64,000 nucleotides of DNA, taken from contig NZ_JOGO01000029.1 in the NCBI RefSeq assembly GCF_000719475.1, positions 1 through 64,000 on the forward strand, written 5' to 3'. The position numbers were made by a program, and so were the translations under genes. How positions within the stretch are numbered: the stretch's first letter is position 1; every line of letters begins with the position of its first letter. This document shows positions 52,642 to 61,775 of the stretch, one piece after another. Source of the DNA: Streptomyces sp. NRRL F-5630 (GTDB lineage: Bacteria > Actinomycetota > Actinomycetes > Streptomycetales > Streptomycetaceae). The notes under the pieces are model-generated. The model saw only the letters and a program-made list of their open reading frames with translations. It ran no database searches and had not been told where the DNA came from.

Positions 52642-53561
52642 GCGGATCACGTCCCCCAGCCACCCGGCGCTGCCTCTCCGAGCAGCACCTCGGTGACCGC
52701 CTCGCCGCCTTCGTGGACGGTGAGCTGGATCACGAGGCCCGTGAGCGAGTCCTCGCCCACCTCGCCACCTGCCCCCGCTGCAAGGCCGACGCCGACGAAC
52801 AGCGGCGGCTGAAGAACGCCTTCGCCCAGGCCGCGGCCCCCGCGCTGCCGCCCGCTCTTCTGGAGCGTCTTCAAGGGCTTCCCGGAGGCCCTCCCCGCGC
52901 ACCCGGCCTCGGACACGAACGCGGAACCGGCGGCTTCGCCCCCTTCGCGAGCGGCCCGGGAGCAGGATTCGGCATCCCCCCGGCACCTGCGGCGACCCCG
53001 CGACCGGCCGGACGGCTCGGCACCCCCGCCGGACGCACCGCCGTCGCCGCCCTGACCCGCCCCGCGCTCGCCCCCGTGCTGAGCCCCGTGGCCCCCTTCC
53101 CCCTGCCCTCCCCGCCGCACGCCGAGAGCGGCCGCACCTCCTCGCGCGGACGCCGCTTCGCCTACGCGGCGGCGGGCGCCGTCTCGCTCGCCGCGCTCGC
53201 CCTCGGCGGGGTCTCCTCCGGAGCCCCGGCCGGTGACGTCCCCGAGGCGCGCGGCAGCAGCGTCACCCCGCAGCGCGCACCGAGCGCGGCGGGCCAGCCC
53301 GGCGAGGCGGTACGCCGTCGCGCCCCCGGCCTCCTCGGCAGCCGCTCGGGCGGCAGCGGCACGCGGTCGGGCCCCGCCCGCCCCCTCCTCGTCTCCGCGC
53401 CCCTCCTCCCCGGCACCCCGGTGCTCCCGGTCGCCGCCCCCTACTCCGCCTTCGCCCTCCCCCCGGTCGGCGCGGCGCTCCCCGGCCCCCTCCGGGCCGG
53501 GGCGACGGAGAAGAACCCGACCCCCCAACCCTCCCCGCAGCGCCCGGCGGCCGACGACTGA
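52638..53561 (+). CDS. rseA: zinc-binding membrane anti-sigma factor (RseA-like)
   Basis: A 307-residue protein. Residues about 15-60 form a ZAS/zf-HC2 domain ([20 protein letters not shown], then [14 protein letters not shown], the H-x3-C-x2-C zinc motif). A Pro-rich linker, one membrane helix ([20 protein letters not shown], about residue 175) and a Pro/Ser-rich outer part follow. It should hold the sigma factor inactive and release it on stress; the exposed tail could be cut by the HtrA protease encoded next. GTG 52638 overlaps the sigma gene. Confidence 0.88.
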   Translation: MSGSRPPATRRCLSEQHLGDRLAAFVDGELDHEARERVLAHLATCPRCKADADEQRRLKNAFAQAAAPALPPALLERLQGLPGGPPRAPGLGHERGTGGFAPFASGPGAGFGIPPAPAATPRPAGRLGTPAGRTAVAALTRPALAPVLSPVAPFPLPSPPHAESGRTSSRGRRFAYAAAGAVSLAALALGGVSSGAPAGDVPEARGSSVTPQRAPSAAGQPGEAVRRRAPGLLGSRSGGSGTRSGPARPLLVSAPLLPGTPVLPVAAPYSAFALPPVGAALPGPLRAGATEKNPTPQPSPQRPAADD

Positions 53562-53755
53562 CCCGTCCCGCGCGGCGACGCCGCCCCTGCCGTGCGGGCC
53601 GTCCGGATGTCCCCAGCCCCGCGCGGGACCGACGCCACGCCGGTGCCCGGCGCAGAACCGTACGCCCGTGCCCCGCGTCGAGCCGGGCCCGCGCCTGCCG
53701 CCGACCTGGTTCAATTTCCCTGTGCGCCGGCCCCGGTGGAGGGGGCGGCCGGTGG

Positions 53756-55033
53756 GTGGAGATGCGGGAGAGCATGGATCTCGGTGAGCGTGGCCGCACC
53801 GGTGCGGACGACGGTCCGGTGGAGCCCTGGGCCAGGTACGACCCGTGGAGGAGCGCCCCGGCGACGCCGAGCGGCGCGCAGCCGCCCCCCACCCGGCCCA
53901 CAGACCCCTCGCACGAGTCCGCCCCCTCCCCGGAGTCCCCTTCCGAACCCGGCACCCGGGCCCGGCGGCGGGGCGTGATCATCGCCGTGACGCTCGCCGC
54001 GCTCGTCACGGGAACACTCGGCGGCTACCTCGGCGCGCGGTACGAACGCGACGGCGGCGCCCGCACGCTCGTCCTGCCCGCGCCCGCCCCGGGCCCCGAA
54101 CGGCCCGCCGGGAGCGTCGCCGACCTCGCGGCCCGCTCCCTGCCGGGCGTTGTCACCCTGCGCGCCTCGGGCTCGGGCGAGGCCGGTACCGGGACGGGCT
54201 TCGTCCTCGACGAGCGGGGCCACATCCTCACCAACAACCACGTCGTCGCCCCGGCGGCCGGAGGCGGCGCGCTCACCGTGACCTTCTCCGGCGGGCAGAC
54301 CCTGCGCGCCGAAGTCGTCGGCAGGGACGCGGGCTACGACCTCGCCGTGGTCCGCGTGCGCGGCGTGAAGAACCTCACCCCGCTCGCCCTCGGCGATTCC
54401 GAAGGCGTCCGGGTCGGCGACCCCGTCGTGGCCCTCGGCTCCCCCTTCGACCTGCCCAACACCGTCACCTCGGGGATCATCAGCGCCAAGGAGCGCCCCG
54501 TGACCGCCGGGGGCGAGGGCGAACAGAGCGACATCTCCTACGTCGACGCGCTCCAGACCGACGCCCCGCTCAACCCCGGCAACTCCGGCGGCCCCCTGCT
54601 CGACGCCACCGGGCACGTCATCGGCGTCAACAGCGCCATACGCTCCGCGGACACCACGGGCGAGGGGCAGGCCGGCAGCGTGGGGCTCGGCTTCGCGATC
54701 CCCGTCAACCAGGCCCGCTGGGTCGCCGGTGAACTCCTCGCCCACGGACACGTCGCCCACCCCGTCATAGGAGTCGCGCTCGACTCCCGCGAGGACAGGA
54801 ACGGCGCCCTCATCGGCGGCGACGAGGACGCCGTGACGCCGGGCGGCCCCGCCGACCGCGCGGGCCTCGCCCCCGGCGACCTGGTGACCGCCGCGGACGG
54901 CAGGCCGGTCACGTCCACCGAGGACCTCATCGTCCGCATCCGCGCCCACCGCCCCGGCGACCGCCTGCGCCTCACCTACGTCCGCGAGGGCAAGGAGCAC
55001 CACGCCACGCTGACGCTGGCGGCGGCGGACTGA
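53756..55033 (+). CDS. htrA: HtrA-type membrane-anchored serine protease with PDZ domain
   Basis: A 425-residue protein: disordered N-terminus (1-70), membrane helix (GVIIAVTLAALVTGTLGGYL), trypsin-like domain with His in LTNNHVV, Asp in YDLAVV and Ser in NPGNSGGPLLD, then a PDZ domain (VIGVALDSRE onward, GGPADRAGLAPGDLVTAADG). It degrades or senses damaged exported proteins. The start could be GTG 53756, ATG 53762 or ATG 53774; none has an ideal ribosome binding site, with GGAGG at 53738 favouring the first. It sits 194 nt after the anti-sigma gene. Confidence 0.9.
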   Translation: MEMRESMDLGERGRTGADDGPVEPWARYDPWRSAPATPSGAQPPPTRPTDPSHESAPSPESPSEPGTRARRRGVIIAVTLAALVTGTLGGYLGARYERDGGARTLVLPAPAPGPERPAGSVADLAARSLPGVVTLRASGSGEAGTGTGFVLDERGHILTNNHVVAPAAGGGALTVTFSGGQTLRAEVVGRDAGYDLAVVRVRGVKNLTPLALGDSEGVRVGDPVVALGSPFDLPNTVTSGIISAKERPVTAGGEGEQSDISYVDALQTDAPLNPGNSGGPLLDATGHVIGVNSAIRSADTTGEGQAGSVGLGFAIPVNQARWVAGELLAHGHVAHPVIGVALDSREDRNGALIGGDEDAVTPGGPADRAGLAPGDLVTAADGRPVTSTEDLIVRIRAHRPGDRLRLTYVREGKEHHATLTLAAAD

Positions 55034-55254
55034 AGCCCGGTGAGGGCCGGGCGGACGGAGGCCCGGCACGGGACAAGAGGGCGGAGGCAAAGACCCGGCC
55101 AAGCTTCCGCGAACCTCCGGGGCCACGGGCGCCACCGCCGCAAACGGGACGGGCGGCGCCGTACCCTCCGTGTCAGGCGCCGGGTACCGTGGAGCAGGCC
55201 CGGGGACGTGCGGTGGACGCGCCGCTCGCCGGGGACGGCGCGAGGAGTTCTCAG

Positions 55255-55758
55255 GTGTTCAATGACGTGGGGTTTTTCGAGGTACTGACCATTGTCGTGC
55301 TCGGTGTGCTCGTCTTCGGGCCCGACAAGCTGCCGAAGATGATCCAGGACGGGATGCGGGTCCTGCGCAAGATCCGTGAGTTCACGGACAGCGCCAAGAA
55401 CGACATCCGCAGCGAGCTGGGCCCCGAGTTCAAGGACTTCGAGTTCGAGGACCTGCACCCCAAGAACTTCGTGCGCAAGCAGCTCGCCAAGAGCGAGGAC
55501 GAGTACGGCCTCTCCGAGATCCGCTCCAGCCTCGACTTCCGCAAGGAGATGAACGAGCTGGCGGACACCGTCCACGGCAGGGACGTCGAGGACGACGAGG
55601 AGGTCGCGAAGGACGCCCGCTCCCTCACCGACCTGACCAAGAAGGCCGAGCCCGACAACAAGACCGACCTCACCAAGGGCTCCGCCAGGACCGATCTCAC
55701 GAAGCGTCCCGCGCCCGCGGCGGCGACCCCGCCCCCGTACGACGTCGACGCCACCTGA
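55255..55758 (+). CDS. tatB: Sec-independent translocase protein TatB
   Basis: A 167-residue protein with the TatA/B topology: short N-tail (FNDVGFFE), membrane helix LTIVVLGVLVFGP with the conserved GP hinge, amphipathic helix DKLPKMIQDGMRVLRKIREF, then a long acidic, charged tail. The tail end holds three TDLTK repeats (about residues 127-152). TatB forms the twin-arginine receptor with TatC. GTG 55255 follows GAGGAG. Position after htrA is shared with Mycobacterium (Rv1224). Confidence 0.92.
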   Translation: MFNDVGFFEVLTIVVLGVLVFGPDKLPKMIQDGMRVLRKIREFTDSAKNDIRSELGPEFKDFEFEDLHPKNFVRKQLAKSEDEYGLSEIRSSLDFRKEMNELADTVHGRDVEDDEEVAKDARSLTDLTKKAEPDNKTDLTKGSARTDLTKRPAPAAATPPPYDVDAT

Positions 55759-56007
55759 GCCCCGTCCGGGCGGCACGCCCGCCGGGGCCGTACCCGCCGC
55801 CGGAGCCGTGCCGGTCCCCCTGCCGCCGCGCCGCGCCCCGTACCGCCGTTCGCGGCCTTCCCGGCGCCCCTGGTGCTCCCTCGTCCCGCTCCCGCGTCCG
55901 CCGCCCGCGTGGTTGTGCTCCGCCGTGTGACGTGCGCGCGGCGAGGGGTGGCTATCCTGCCGTGTCGGGGTCGTCGGCCCCGGGAACAGCGAGGAGGCGG
56001 CCACGCG

Positions 56008-56670
56008 ATGGAGACCACGAGTCAGGTGGACGGACAGCCACACGGCGCGGAGGGCCCGCGCCCGTCGCGTCCGGCGGCCCGGCGTGACGACGCGCTCTAC
56101 CGCAGGGCGGCCTTCCCCTGGTACGGCCTCGACGCCGCGTACACCGGGCCGCGCTGGCTGATGCAGGCCGCCGTCGCCGCCGACGGGGCCGTCGAGCACG
56201 GTTCGCTCGGCCACGGCGAGGAGCCCTCGGTGCGCACCGAGGGCGGCGCCGACAAGGAACGCTTCGCGGCGGTCGTCACCGTCGCCGCGCACGAGGGCCG
56301 CCGCACCGCCGACGGCACCGGGATGCTGGAGGCCACGACGGTCTCCTCGGCCGCCTGGCTCGCGGGCGCCGGGCTGCTCACCGTCACCTGGCCGGGCCAG
56401 ATCGACCACACGCTGCGCGACGACTGGCTGGAGCAGCAGACGGAGGCGGCCTGGGAACTGGCCGACGACCTCGCGGGAGAGGTCTGGTCGAGCCTGACCC
56501 TCCCCGTCGACGGCCGCCCGACCCCCTTCCACTACCGCGAGTCCGAGTACGGCTGGGTCCTCGCGGGCACCGCCGGGGACAGCGGCGTCCACCTCGGCGC
56601 CTACGGCCGGGGGATGAGCGCGTACGGGCTCGCCTTCAGCCGTGTCGAGGACCTGGACACCTACCTCTGA
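56008..56670 (+). CDS. conserved actinomycete protein of unknown function
   Basis: A 220-residue soluble protein. Trp/Tyr-rich motifs: FPWYGLDAAYTGPRWLMQAA, WPGQIDHTLRDDWLEQQTEA and FHYRESEYGWVLAGTAGDSG. It has no signal peptide or membrane segment. The motif set is not one I can assign to a known function. ATG 56008 follows GAGGAGG. It converges on mrp across a strong hairpin. Confidence 0.75.
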   Translation: METTSQVDGQPHGAEGPRPSRPAARRDDALYRRAAFPWYGLDAAYTGPRWLMQAAVAADGAVEHGSLGHGEEPSVRTEGGADKERFAAVVTVAAHEGRRTADGTGMLEATTVSSAAWLAGAGLLTVTWPGQIDHTLRDDWLEQQTEAAWELADDLAGEVWSSLTLPVDGRPTPFHYRESEYGWVLAGTAGDSGVHLGAYGRGMSAYGLAFSRVEDLDTYL

Positions 56671-56671
56671 C

Positions 56672-56716
56672 GCACGAGGAGGGGCGCCCCCCGCCGGGGG
56701 GCGCCCCTCCTCGTGC
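56672..56716. terminator. bidirectional terminator between the 220-residue gene and mrp
   Basis: A perfect 21-bp inverted repeat (56672-56692 and 56696-56716), 3-nt loop GCC, the longest stem in the window. Confidence 0.95.
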
Positions 56717-56723
56717 ACCTGCC

Positions 56724-57878
56724 TCAGAACTTGTTGCGCGGCGTGATGCCGAGCGAGAGGCCCGACAGGCCCCGCTGGCGCCCCCCGAGCTTGCCCGCGA
56801 TCGTGCGCAGCGCGCCGCCCGCCGGGGACTCCGGGTCGGAGAGGACGACGGGAGTGCCCTCGTCGCCGCCCTCGCGCAGGCGCACGTCGATCGGGATGGC
56901 GCCCAGGACCGGGACCTGCGCGCCCGTCGTACGGGTGAGGCCGTCCGCGACGAGCTGACCGCCGCCCGTGCCGAAGATGTCGACCATCTCGCCGCAGTGC
57001 GGGCACGGCATCCCGGACATGTTCTCGACGACGCCGACGATCTTCTGGTGCGTCTGCACCGCGATCGACCCGGCCCGCTCGGCGACCTCGGCCGCCGCCT
57101 GCTGCGGGGTCGTCACGACGAGGATCTCCGCGTTGGGCACGAGCTGGGCGACGGAGATCGCGATGTCGCCCGTGCCCGGCGGGAGGTCGAGGAGGAGGAC
57201 GTCCAGGTCGCCCCAGTACACGTCGGCCAGGAACTGCTGGAGCGCGCGGTGCAGCATCGGGCCGCGCCACACGACGGGCGCGTTGCCCGGCGTGAACATC
57301 CCGATCGAGATGACCTTCACGCCGTGCGAGGACGGCGGCATGATCATGTTCTCGACCTGGGTGGGACGCCCGTCCGCGCCGAGCATGCGGGGCACGCTGT
57401 GGCCGTAGATGTCCGCGTCCACGACACCGACCTTGAGGCCGTCGGCCGCCATCGCGGCGGCGAGGTTCACCGTCACGGAGGACTTGCCGACGCCGCCCTT
57501 GCCGGAGGCGACCGCGTAGACGCGGGTGAGGGAGCCGGGCTTCGCGAAGGGCACCTCGCGCTCGGCCTGCCCGCCGCGCAGCGCGGTCGCGAGTTCCTTG
57601 CGCTGCTCGTCGCTCATGACGTCGAGGCCGACCGTCACCGAGGTGACGCCCGCGACGGCGCCGACCGCCGCCGTGACCCGCTCGGTGATGGTGTCGCGCA
57701 TCGGGCAGCCGGAGACGGTCAGGTAGACCGTGACCGCGACGGCGCCGTCCTGCGCGATCTCCACGGATTTGACCATGCCCAGCTCGGTCAGGGGCCGGTG
57801 GATCTCGGGGTCGTTCACCGTCGCGAGCGCCGCCTGGATCGCGTCCTCGCTCGGCAGTGTGGGCGTGTCGGAAGCCAT
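56724..57878 (-). CDS. mrp: Mrp/ApbC iron-sulfur cluster carrier ATPase
   Basis: A 384-residue protein. The N-terminal MIP18/DUF59 domain (VNDPEIHRPLTELGMVKSVE, residues 15-90) is fused to a P-loop ATPase: deviant Walker A SGKGGVGKSS, VVDADIYGHSVPRMLG, LLLDLPPGTGDI, VVTTPQQAA, and the C-x2-C cluster site MPCPHCG. It carries Fe-S clusters to target proteins. ATG 57878 is used. Oriented opposite to the HtrA/TatB genes, as in Mycobacterium (Rv1229c). Confidence 0.95.
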   Translation of the reverse strand: MASDTPTLPSEDAIQAALATVNDPEIHRPLTELGMVKSVEIAQDGAVAVTVYLTVSGCPMRDTITERVTAAVGAVAGVTSVTVGLDVMSDEQRKELATALRGGQAEREVPFAKPGSLTRVYAVASGKGGVGKSSVTVNLAAAMAADGLKVGVVDADIYGHSVPRMLGADGRPTQVENMIMPPSSHGVKVISIGMFTPGNAPVVWRGPMLHRALQQFLADVYWGDLDVLLLDLPPGTGDIAISVAQLVPNAEILVVTTPQQAAAEVAERAGSIAVQTHQKIVGVVENMSGMPCPHCGEMVDIFGTGGGQLVADGLTRTTGAQVPVLGAIPIDVRLREGGDEGTPVVLSDPESPAGGALRTIAGKLGGRQRGLSGLSLGITPRNKF

Positions 57879-57965
57879 GTACCCGATGGTACGGCGCCGC
57901 CGTGGCCCGCCCGACCGGGCCTCGCGTCGCTTTCGTCACCCCGTGCCGTGCCGCCCCCGCCCGGC

Positions 57966-58646
57966 TCAGCGCCGCTCGCGCTCCGTCTCCTGCGCCACCC
58001 GCTCCTCGATCGCCCCGCGTTCCTCCAAGTCCCGCATGAGGTCCTGGAGTTCCGACCTGATCCAGTCGCGGGTCGCGACCTCGCCGAGCCCCATGCGCAG
58101 GCTCGCCATCTCGCGGCTGAGGTACTCGGTGTCCGCGATCGACCGTTCGTTCTGCTTGCGGTCCTGCTCCAGGTTGACCCGGTCGCGGTCGTCCTGGCGG
58201 TTCTGCGCGAGGAGGATGAGCGGCGCCGCGTACGAGGCCTGGAGCGAGAGCATGAGCGTCAGGAAGATGAAGGGGTAGTTGTCGAAGCGCAGCCCGTCCG
58301 GCGCGGCGACGTTCCACACCACCCAGACGATGATGACGACCGTCATCCAGACGATGAACCGGCCCGTGCCGAGGAAGCGCGCGATCCGCTCGGAGGCCCG
58401 CCCGAAGGACTCCGGGTCGTAGTCGGGCACGAGTCGCCTGCGCGGGACGCGCGGCACGTCGAGCCGCCGCCGCGAGCGTCCGGCGGACCGCTCCTTGCCC
58501 GACCCCTCGCGCCGTTCCCGCTGCCCCTCCGCCTCGCTGTGCCGCCGCCGCGCCTGCCCGCGCCGCTCGCGCAACTCGTGGAGCCGGTCCCGTACCGCCT
58601 CGACCTGCTGCTCCCTGTCCCGGTCGCCGCCGCCCCGCTCAGCCAT
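57966..58646 (-). CDS. DUF1003 membrane protein
   Basis: A 226-residue protein. A charged Arg/Glu coiled N-terminus (1-85) precedes FGRASERIARFLGTGRFIVW, two membrane segments (VVIIVWVVWN and FIFLTLMLSLQASYAAPLIL), the typical DUF1003 stretch AQNRQDDRDR, and a C-terminal coiled coil (EMASLRMGLGEVATRDWIRS). It overlaps the upstream MgtE-N gene by 8 nt, so it is translated with it. DUF1003 function is unknown; the coupling suggests a magnesium link. Confidence 0.9.
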   Translation of the reverse strand: MAERGGGDRDREQQVEAVRDRLHELRERRGQARRRHSEAEGQRERREGSGKERSAGRSRRRLDVPRVPRRRLVPDYDPESFGRASERIARFLGTGRFIVWMTVVIIVWVVWNVAAPDGLRFDNYPFIFLTLMLSLQASYAAPLILLAQNRQDDRDRVNLEQDRKQNERSIADTEYLSREMASLRMGLGEVATRDWIRSELQDLMRDLEERGAIEERVAQETERERR

Positions 58647-60099
58647 GCCGCCCCGCCTCCTCCCCGCCGTCGCGCCCGGAACGGCCGTCGTCCCCGGCCC
58701 CGCTGCCACCCCCGGAGCCCCCGGAACCGTCGCCGGCCCCCGCCCCCGTCGCCTCGTCCCCGCGCGCCGCCCGTGCCGCCGGGGCCTCCCCCGTCCGCAC
58801 CGCCCGCTCCTCCGGGACCTCGCCCGAGAGCTGGTACTCCGTCTCGCGCCAGTCGTCCGGGAGCATGTGGTCGAGCACGTCGTCGACCGTGACGACGCCC
58901 AGCAGCGCCCCCGAGTCGTCCACGACGGGCGCGGCGACCATGTCGTACGTGGCGAAGAACCCCGCCACCTCGGGCAGCTGAGCCTGCGGCGCGAGCGGCA
59001 GCAGGTCGTCGTCGAGCATCCCGCTGACCAGCGTGTACGGGGGATCGCGCAGCAGCCGTTGGAAGTGCACCGTGCCGAGGTACTTGCCCGTCGGGGTCTC
59101 GTCGGGCGGGCGGCACACGTACACCTGCGCGGCGAGCGCGGGGGAGAGGTCGGGGTTGCGGACCCGGGCGAGGGCCTCGGCGACGGTCGCGTCCGGGCGC
59201 AGCACGATCGGCTCCGTCGTCATGAGCCCGCCCGCGGTGCGCTCCTCGTACGCCATGAGCCGCCGCACGTCGGCGGCGTCCGAGGGCTGCATGAGGGTGA
59301 GCAGCCGCTCCGTCTCGGCCTCGGGCAGCTCGCCGAGCAGGTCGGCGGCGTCGTCCGGGTCCATCGCCTCCAGGACGTCGGCGGCGCGCTCGTCCTGGAG
59401 CTTGCCGAGGATCTCGATCCGGTCGTCCTCGGGCAGCTCCTCCAGGACGTCCGCGAGACGGTCGTCGTCGAGTGCGTCGGCGACCTCGGCGCGCCGCTTC
59501 GCCGACAGGTGGTGCAGGACGTTCGCGAGGTCGGCGGGGCGCAACTGCTCGAAGGTCGCGAGCAGGTTCTCCGCGCCCTGCCCCTCCTCCTCCAGCGAGA
59601 AACCGGCGAGCGCGGACCACTCGACGGTCAGCGTCTCGCCCCCGCGCCGCCCCGTCCCCTTCCACGGGAGGCGCCCCCGCGCGGCAGACATCTTCCGTAC
59701 GAAGACACGGTCGATCTCCCACTCGCGGCGCGCCGGGAGCTGTGTCACCGAGACGTCGAGCACGGTCACCTCCTCGCCGGTCTCGACGAGCCGCAGCCGC
59801 CGGTCGAGGAGTTCACCGAGCACGAGACGTTCGGCGGGCCGCTGCGCGAAGCGCCGCACGTTGAGCACGCCCGTCGAGATGACCTGCCCCGACTCGATCC
59901 CCGAGACCCGCGTCATCTGGAGGAAGATCCGCCGCCGCGTGGACAGCTCGACGACGAGCCCGAGGACACGCGGCGGGCGCCGCCCGACCCGCAGCGTCGC
60001 CACGAGGTCCCGCACCCGGCCCACCTGATCGCCGTTCGGGTCGAAGACGGCCATCCCGGCGAGGTGCGAGACGAAGATCCGCGGAGCGCCACCGGCCAC
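58639..60099 (-). CDS. MgtE N-domain / CBS protein without a channel domain
   Basis: A 486-residue protein. An N-terminal PRC-barrel-like part (FVSHLAGMAVFDPNGDQVGR, about 1-150) is followed by the MgtE intracellular N domain (helical repeats: LANVLHHLSAKRRAEVADAL, LEELPEDDRIEILGKL, MDPDDAADLLGELPE) and two CBS motifs (TTEPIVLRPDATVAEALARV, GALLGVVTVDDVLDHM). The membrane channel of MgtE is absent; the end is a Gly/Ala-rich tail. GTG 60099 follows GGAGGAGG by 6 nt. It is the Rv1232c-type protein and likely a magnesium sensor acting on another transporter, perhaps CorA. Confidence 0.88.
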   Translation of the reverse strand: MAGGAPRIFVSHLAGMAVFDPNGDQVGRVRDLVATLRVGRRPPRVLGLVVELSTRRRIFLQMTRVSGIESGQVISTGVLNVRRFAQRPAERLVLGELLDRRLRLVETGEEVTVLDVSVTQLPARREWEIDRVFVRKMSAARGRLPWKGTGRRGGETLTVEWSALAGFSLEEEGQGAENLLATFEQLRPADLANVLHHLSAKRRAEVADALDDDRLADVLEELPEDDRIEILGKLQDERAADVLEAMDPDDAADLLGELPEAETERLLTLMQPSDAADVRRLMAYEERTAGGLMTTEPIVLRPDATVAEALARVRNPDLSPALAAQVYVCRPPDETPTGKYLGTVHFQRLLRDPPYTLVSGMLDDDLLPLAPQAQLPEVAGFFATYDMVAAPVVDDSGALLGVVTVDDVLDHMLPDDWRETEYQLSGEVPEERAVRTGEAPAARAARGDEATGAGAGDGSGGSGGGSGAGDDGRSGRDGGEEAGRHG

Positions 60100-60294
60100 C
60101 GGCCACCTCCTCCGTCCCTGCGGACAAGCGATCATGTATCGGGCGGAATCAGGCTAACCGCTGACGGCTCCCGCCGCCGGGGCCGCTGGGCCGGACGGAC
60201 GCGGGGACTCCGGTACGGGAGCTCCCGCGCGCCCCGGTACGCTGCGGGCCCAGGCCCCGTGTCCCCCGACTCCGGATGAGAGGCTCGTCCCCAG

Positions 60295-61047
60295 GTGACC
60301 CCCCGCGCCCTGCCCCGACCGACCAGGACCGTTCTCGCGGGCGCCGTGTGCGCCGCTCTCCTCGGCGGGCTCGGCGCCTGCGGCGAGGACCCGGACGAGG
60401 GCACCAACGGCGTCGGCAAGCTCTCCGCCGAGCAGATCCACCGCAAGACCACGGCGGCGGCGGGCGGCGCGCGCTCCGTACGGCTCAAGGGCAACCTCAT
60501 CAGCGGGGGACACACCTACACGCTCGACATGCGCCTGACCGCCGAGGGCGGCACGGGCACGGTCCGCACCAAGGGCACCACGTTCTCCCTGCTGCGCGTC
60601 GGCAAGCACCTCTACCTCCGCGCGGACGCCGCCTTCTGGCAGCACGAGGCAGCCGCGGCGAAGGGCGCCGGGAGCGCGAAGGCGGCGGCGGGCAAGCTCG
60701 ACAACAAGTACGTCAAGGTGCCGCCCAAGGACCCCGCCTACAAGCGGCTGAGCCTCTTCACCGACAAGAAGACGCTGCTCGACGGGCTCCTCGGGCTCGG
60801 CGGCGAGGTCGTCGGGGCGGGGCGGGGCGAGAGCCGCGGCGTGCGCACGGTCCGTGTCGCGGGCGACAAGGGCGCGGGCGCCCGCATCGACGTCTCGCTC
60901 GAAGGCGAGCCGTACCCGCTGAAGCTGCGCAGGGCGGGGGACGCGGGCACCGTGGCGCTGAGCGCCTGGAACGCGGCCCTCGACCTCAAGGAGCCGGGTC
61001 TCGACGAGACGGTGGACTACGGGGACGGGCTGCTGCCGCAGACGTGA
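60295..61047 (+). CDS. secreted lipoprotein, LppX/LprG-like
   Basis: A 250-residue lipoprotein: signal peptide with lipobox LGAC, then KLSAEQIHRKTTAAAGGARS, TYTLDMRLTAEGG, LRVGKHLYLRADAAFWQH, and VAGDKGAGARIDVSLEGEPYPLKLRR. The antiparallel sheet pattern resembles the LppX/LprG family that binds lipids or other hydrophobic molecules; the assignment is by eye. An Ala/Lys-rich insert lies near residues 120-135. GTG 60295. It converges with the next gene. Confidence 0.72.
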   Translation: MTPRALPRPTRTVLAGAVCAALLGGLGACGEDPDEGTNGVGKLSAEQIHRKTTAAAGGARSVRLKGNLISGGHTYTLDMRLTAEGGTGTVRTKGTTFSLLRVGKHLYLRADAAFWQHEAAAAKGAGSAKAAAGKLDNKYVKVPPKDPAYKRLSLFTDKKTLLDGLLGLGGEVVGAGRGESRGVRTVRVAGDKGAGARIDVSLEGEPYPLKLRRAGDAGTVALSAWNAALDLKEPGLDETVDYGDGLLPQT

Positions 61048-61066
61048 GAGGCGCCTCCCGCCGCGC

Positions 61067-61597
61067 TCACTTCCGCTTCCGCCCGCGCCCGAGCAGCAGC
61101 TTCGGCAGCGGCGCCGGGCGGGTCACCCGCGTCGATGCGGGGCTCGGGGGCGGGGGAGCCGCGAGCGAGGAATCGGGCGCGGGCACCGTCCCGGCCTCGT
61201 ACGCCGGGACGAGGCGCAGCACTCGGCACGTGCGCGCCCAGCGCTCCGGCATCGTCTCCGCGTCGGGCGCGTTGAGCCGCTTGCCCTTCAGCTCGGCGAC
61301 CGCCTCGTCCCACTCGGGCGAGCCCGCCGCGAGTTCCACGACGGCGGCGCGGAAGGTCACGAGCCGTACACCCTTGTCCTTGCTCCGCACCGTCACCTCG
61401 GCCCCGCCGCCCGCCGCGAGTCCCGGCAGCGGCTGCTCCCCGGGCCCGTCCCCCACGAGCAGGACGGCGCCCTCGTGCCACACGTGCCACAGCGCGCGGG
61501 CGGGGTCCGTACCCTCGCCCCTCACCCACACGAGGGACGACTTCTTCGCGGCTTCCTCGACGAGGGCGCGGTCGAGCGGGGTGGCGGCGGCAGTCAT
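61067..61597 (-). CDS. split-barrel (pyridoxamine-oxidase-like) protein
   Basis: A 176-residue soluble protein: LVEEAAKKSSLVWVRGEG, ALWHVWHEGAVLLVGDG, VTVRSKDKGVRLVTFRAAVV, and RWARTCRVLRLVP. It resembles small FMN-binding split-barrel proteins. The C-terminus is a Pro/Ala/Lys-rich tail (LPKLLLGRGRKRK). No catalytic residue can be named. Start ATG 61597. Confidence 0.6.
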   Translation of the reverse strand: MTAAATPLDRALVEEAAKKSSLVWVRGEGTDPARALWHVWHEGAVLLVGDGPGEQPLPGLAAGGGAEVTVRSKDKGVRLVTFRAAVVELAAGSPEWDEAVAELKGKRLNAPDAETMPERWARTCRVLRLVPAYEAGTVPAPDSSLAAPPPPSPASTRVTRPAPLPKLLLGRGRKRK

Positions 61598-61648
61598 ACG
61601 AGCAGCGTAGCCACCCGCACGGGCGCCGCCGCCCCCCGTCCGGGCGAT

Positions 61649-61732
61649 CGGAGCCGGCCGTCGGGCTGCCGGAACCGGTCCTCGGCCTGACGGAGCCGGC
61701 CCTCGTACTGCCGGAACCGGTCGTCGTGCGTT
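61649..61732. repeat. four 21-bp tandem repeats
   Basis: Four 21-nt units (61649-61669, 61670-61690, 61691-61711, 61712-61732) alternate CGGAGCCGGCC and CGGAACCGGTC starts. The period equals seven codons; on the minus strand one open frame reads a heptad (DRFRQ, GRLRQ, DRFRQ, GRLRS), but that frame is antisense-style to corA and I do not call it a gene. It lies 44 nt after the corA stop. Confidence 0.75.
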
Positions 61733-61775
61733 CCGGAGCGGTCGGGTGGGCCGCCGGGAAGCCCGCCTGGGCGTG

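Noticed and set aside
54976..58317. Minus-strand open frame of 1113 codons
   Set aside because: It is a high-GC shadow that crosses tatB, the 220-residue gene and mrp antisense or out of frame; no coherent domain appears.
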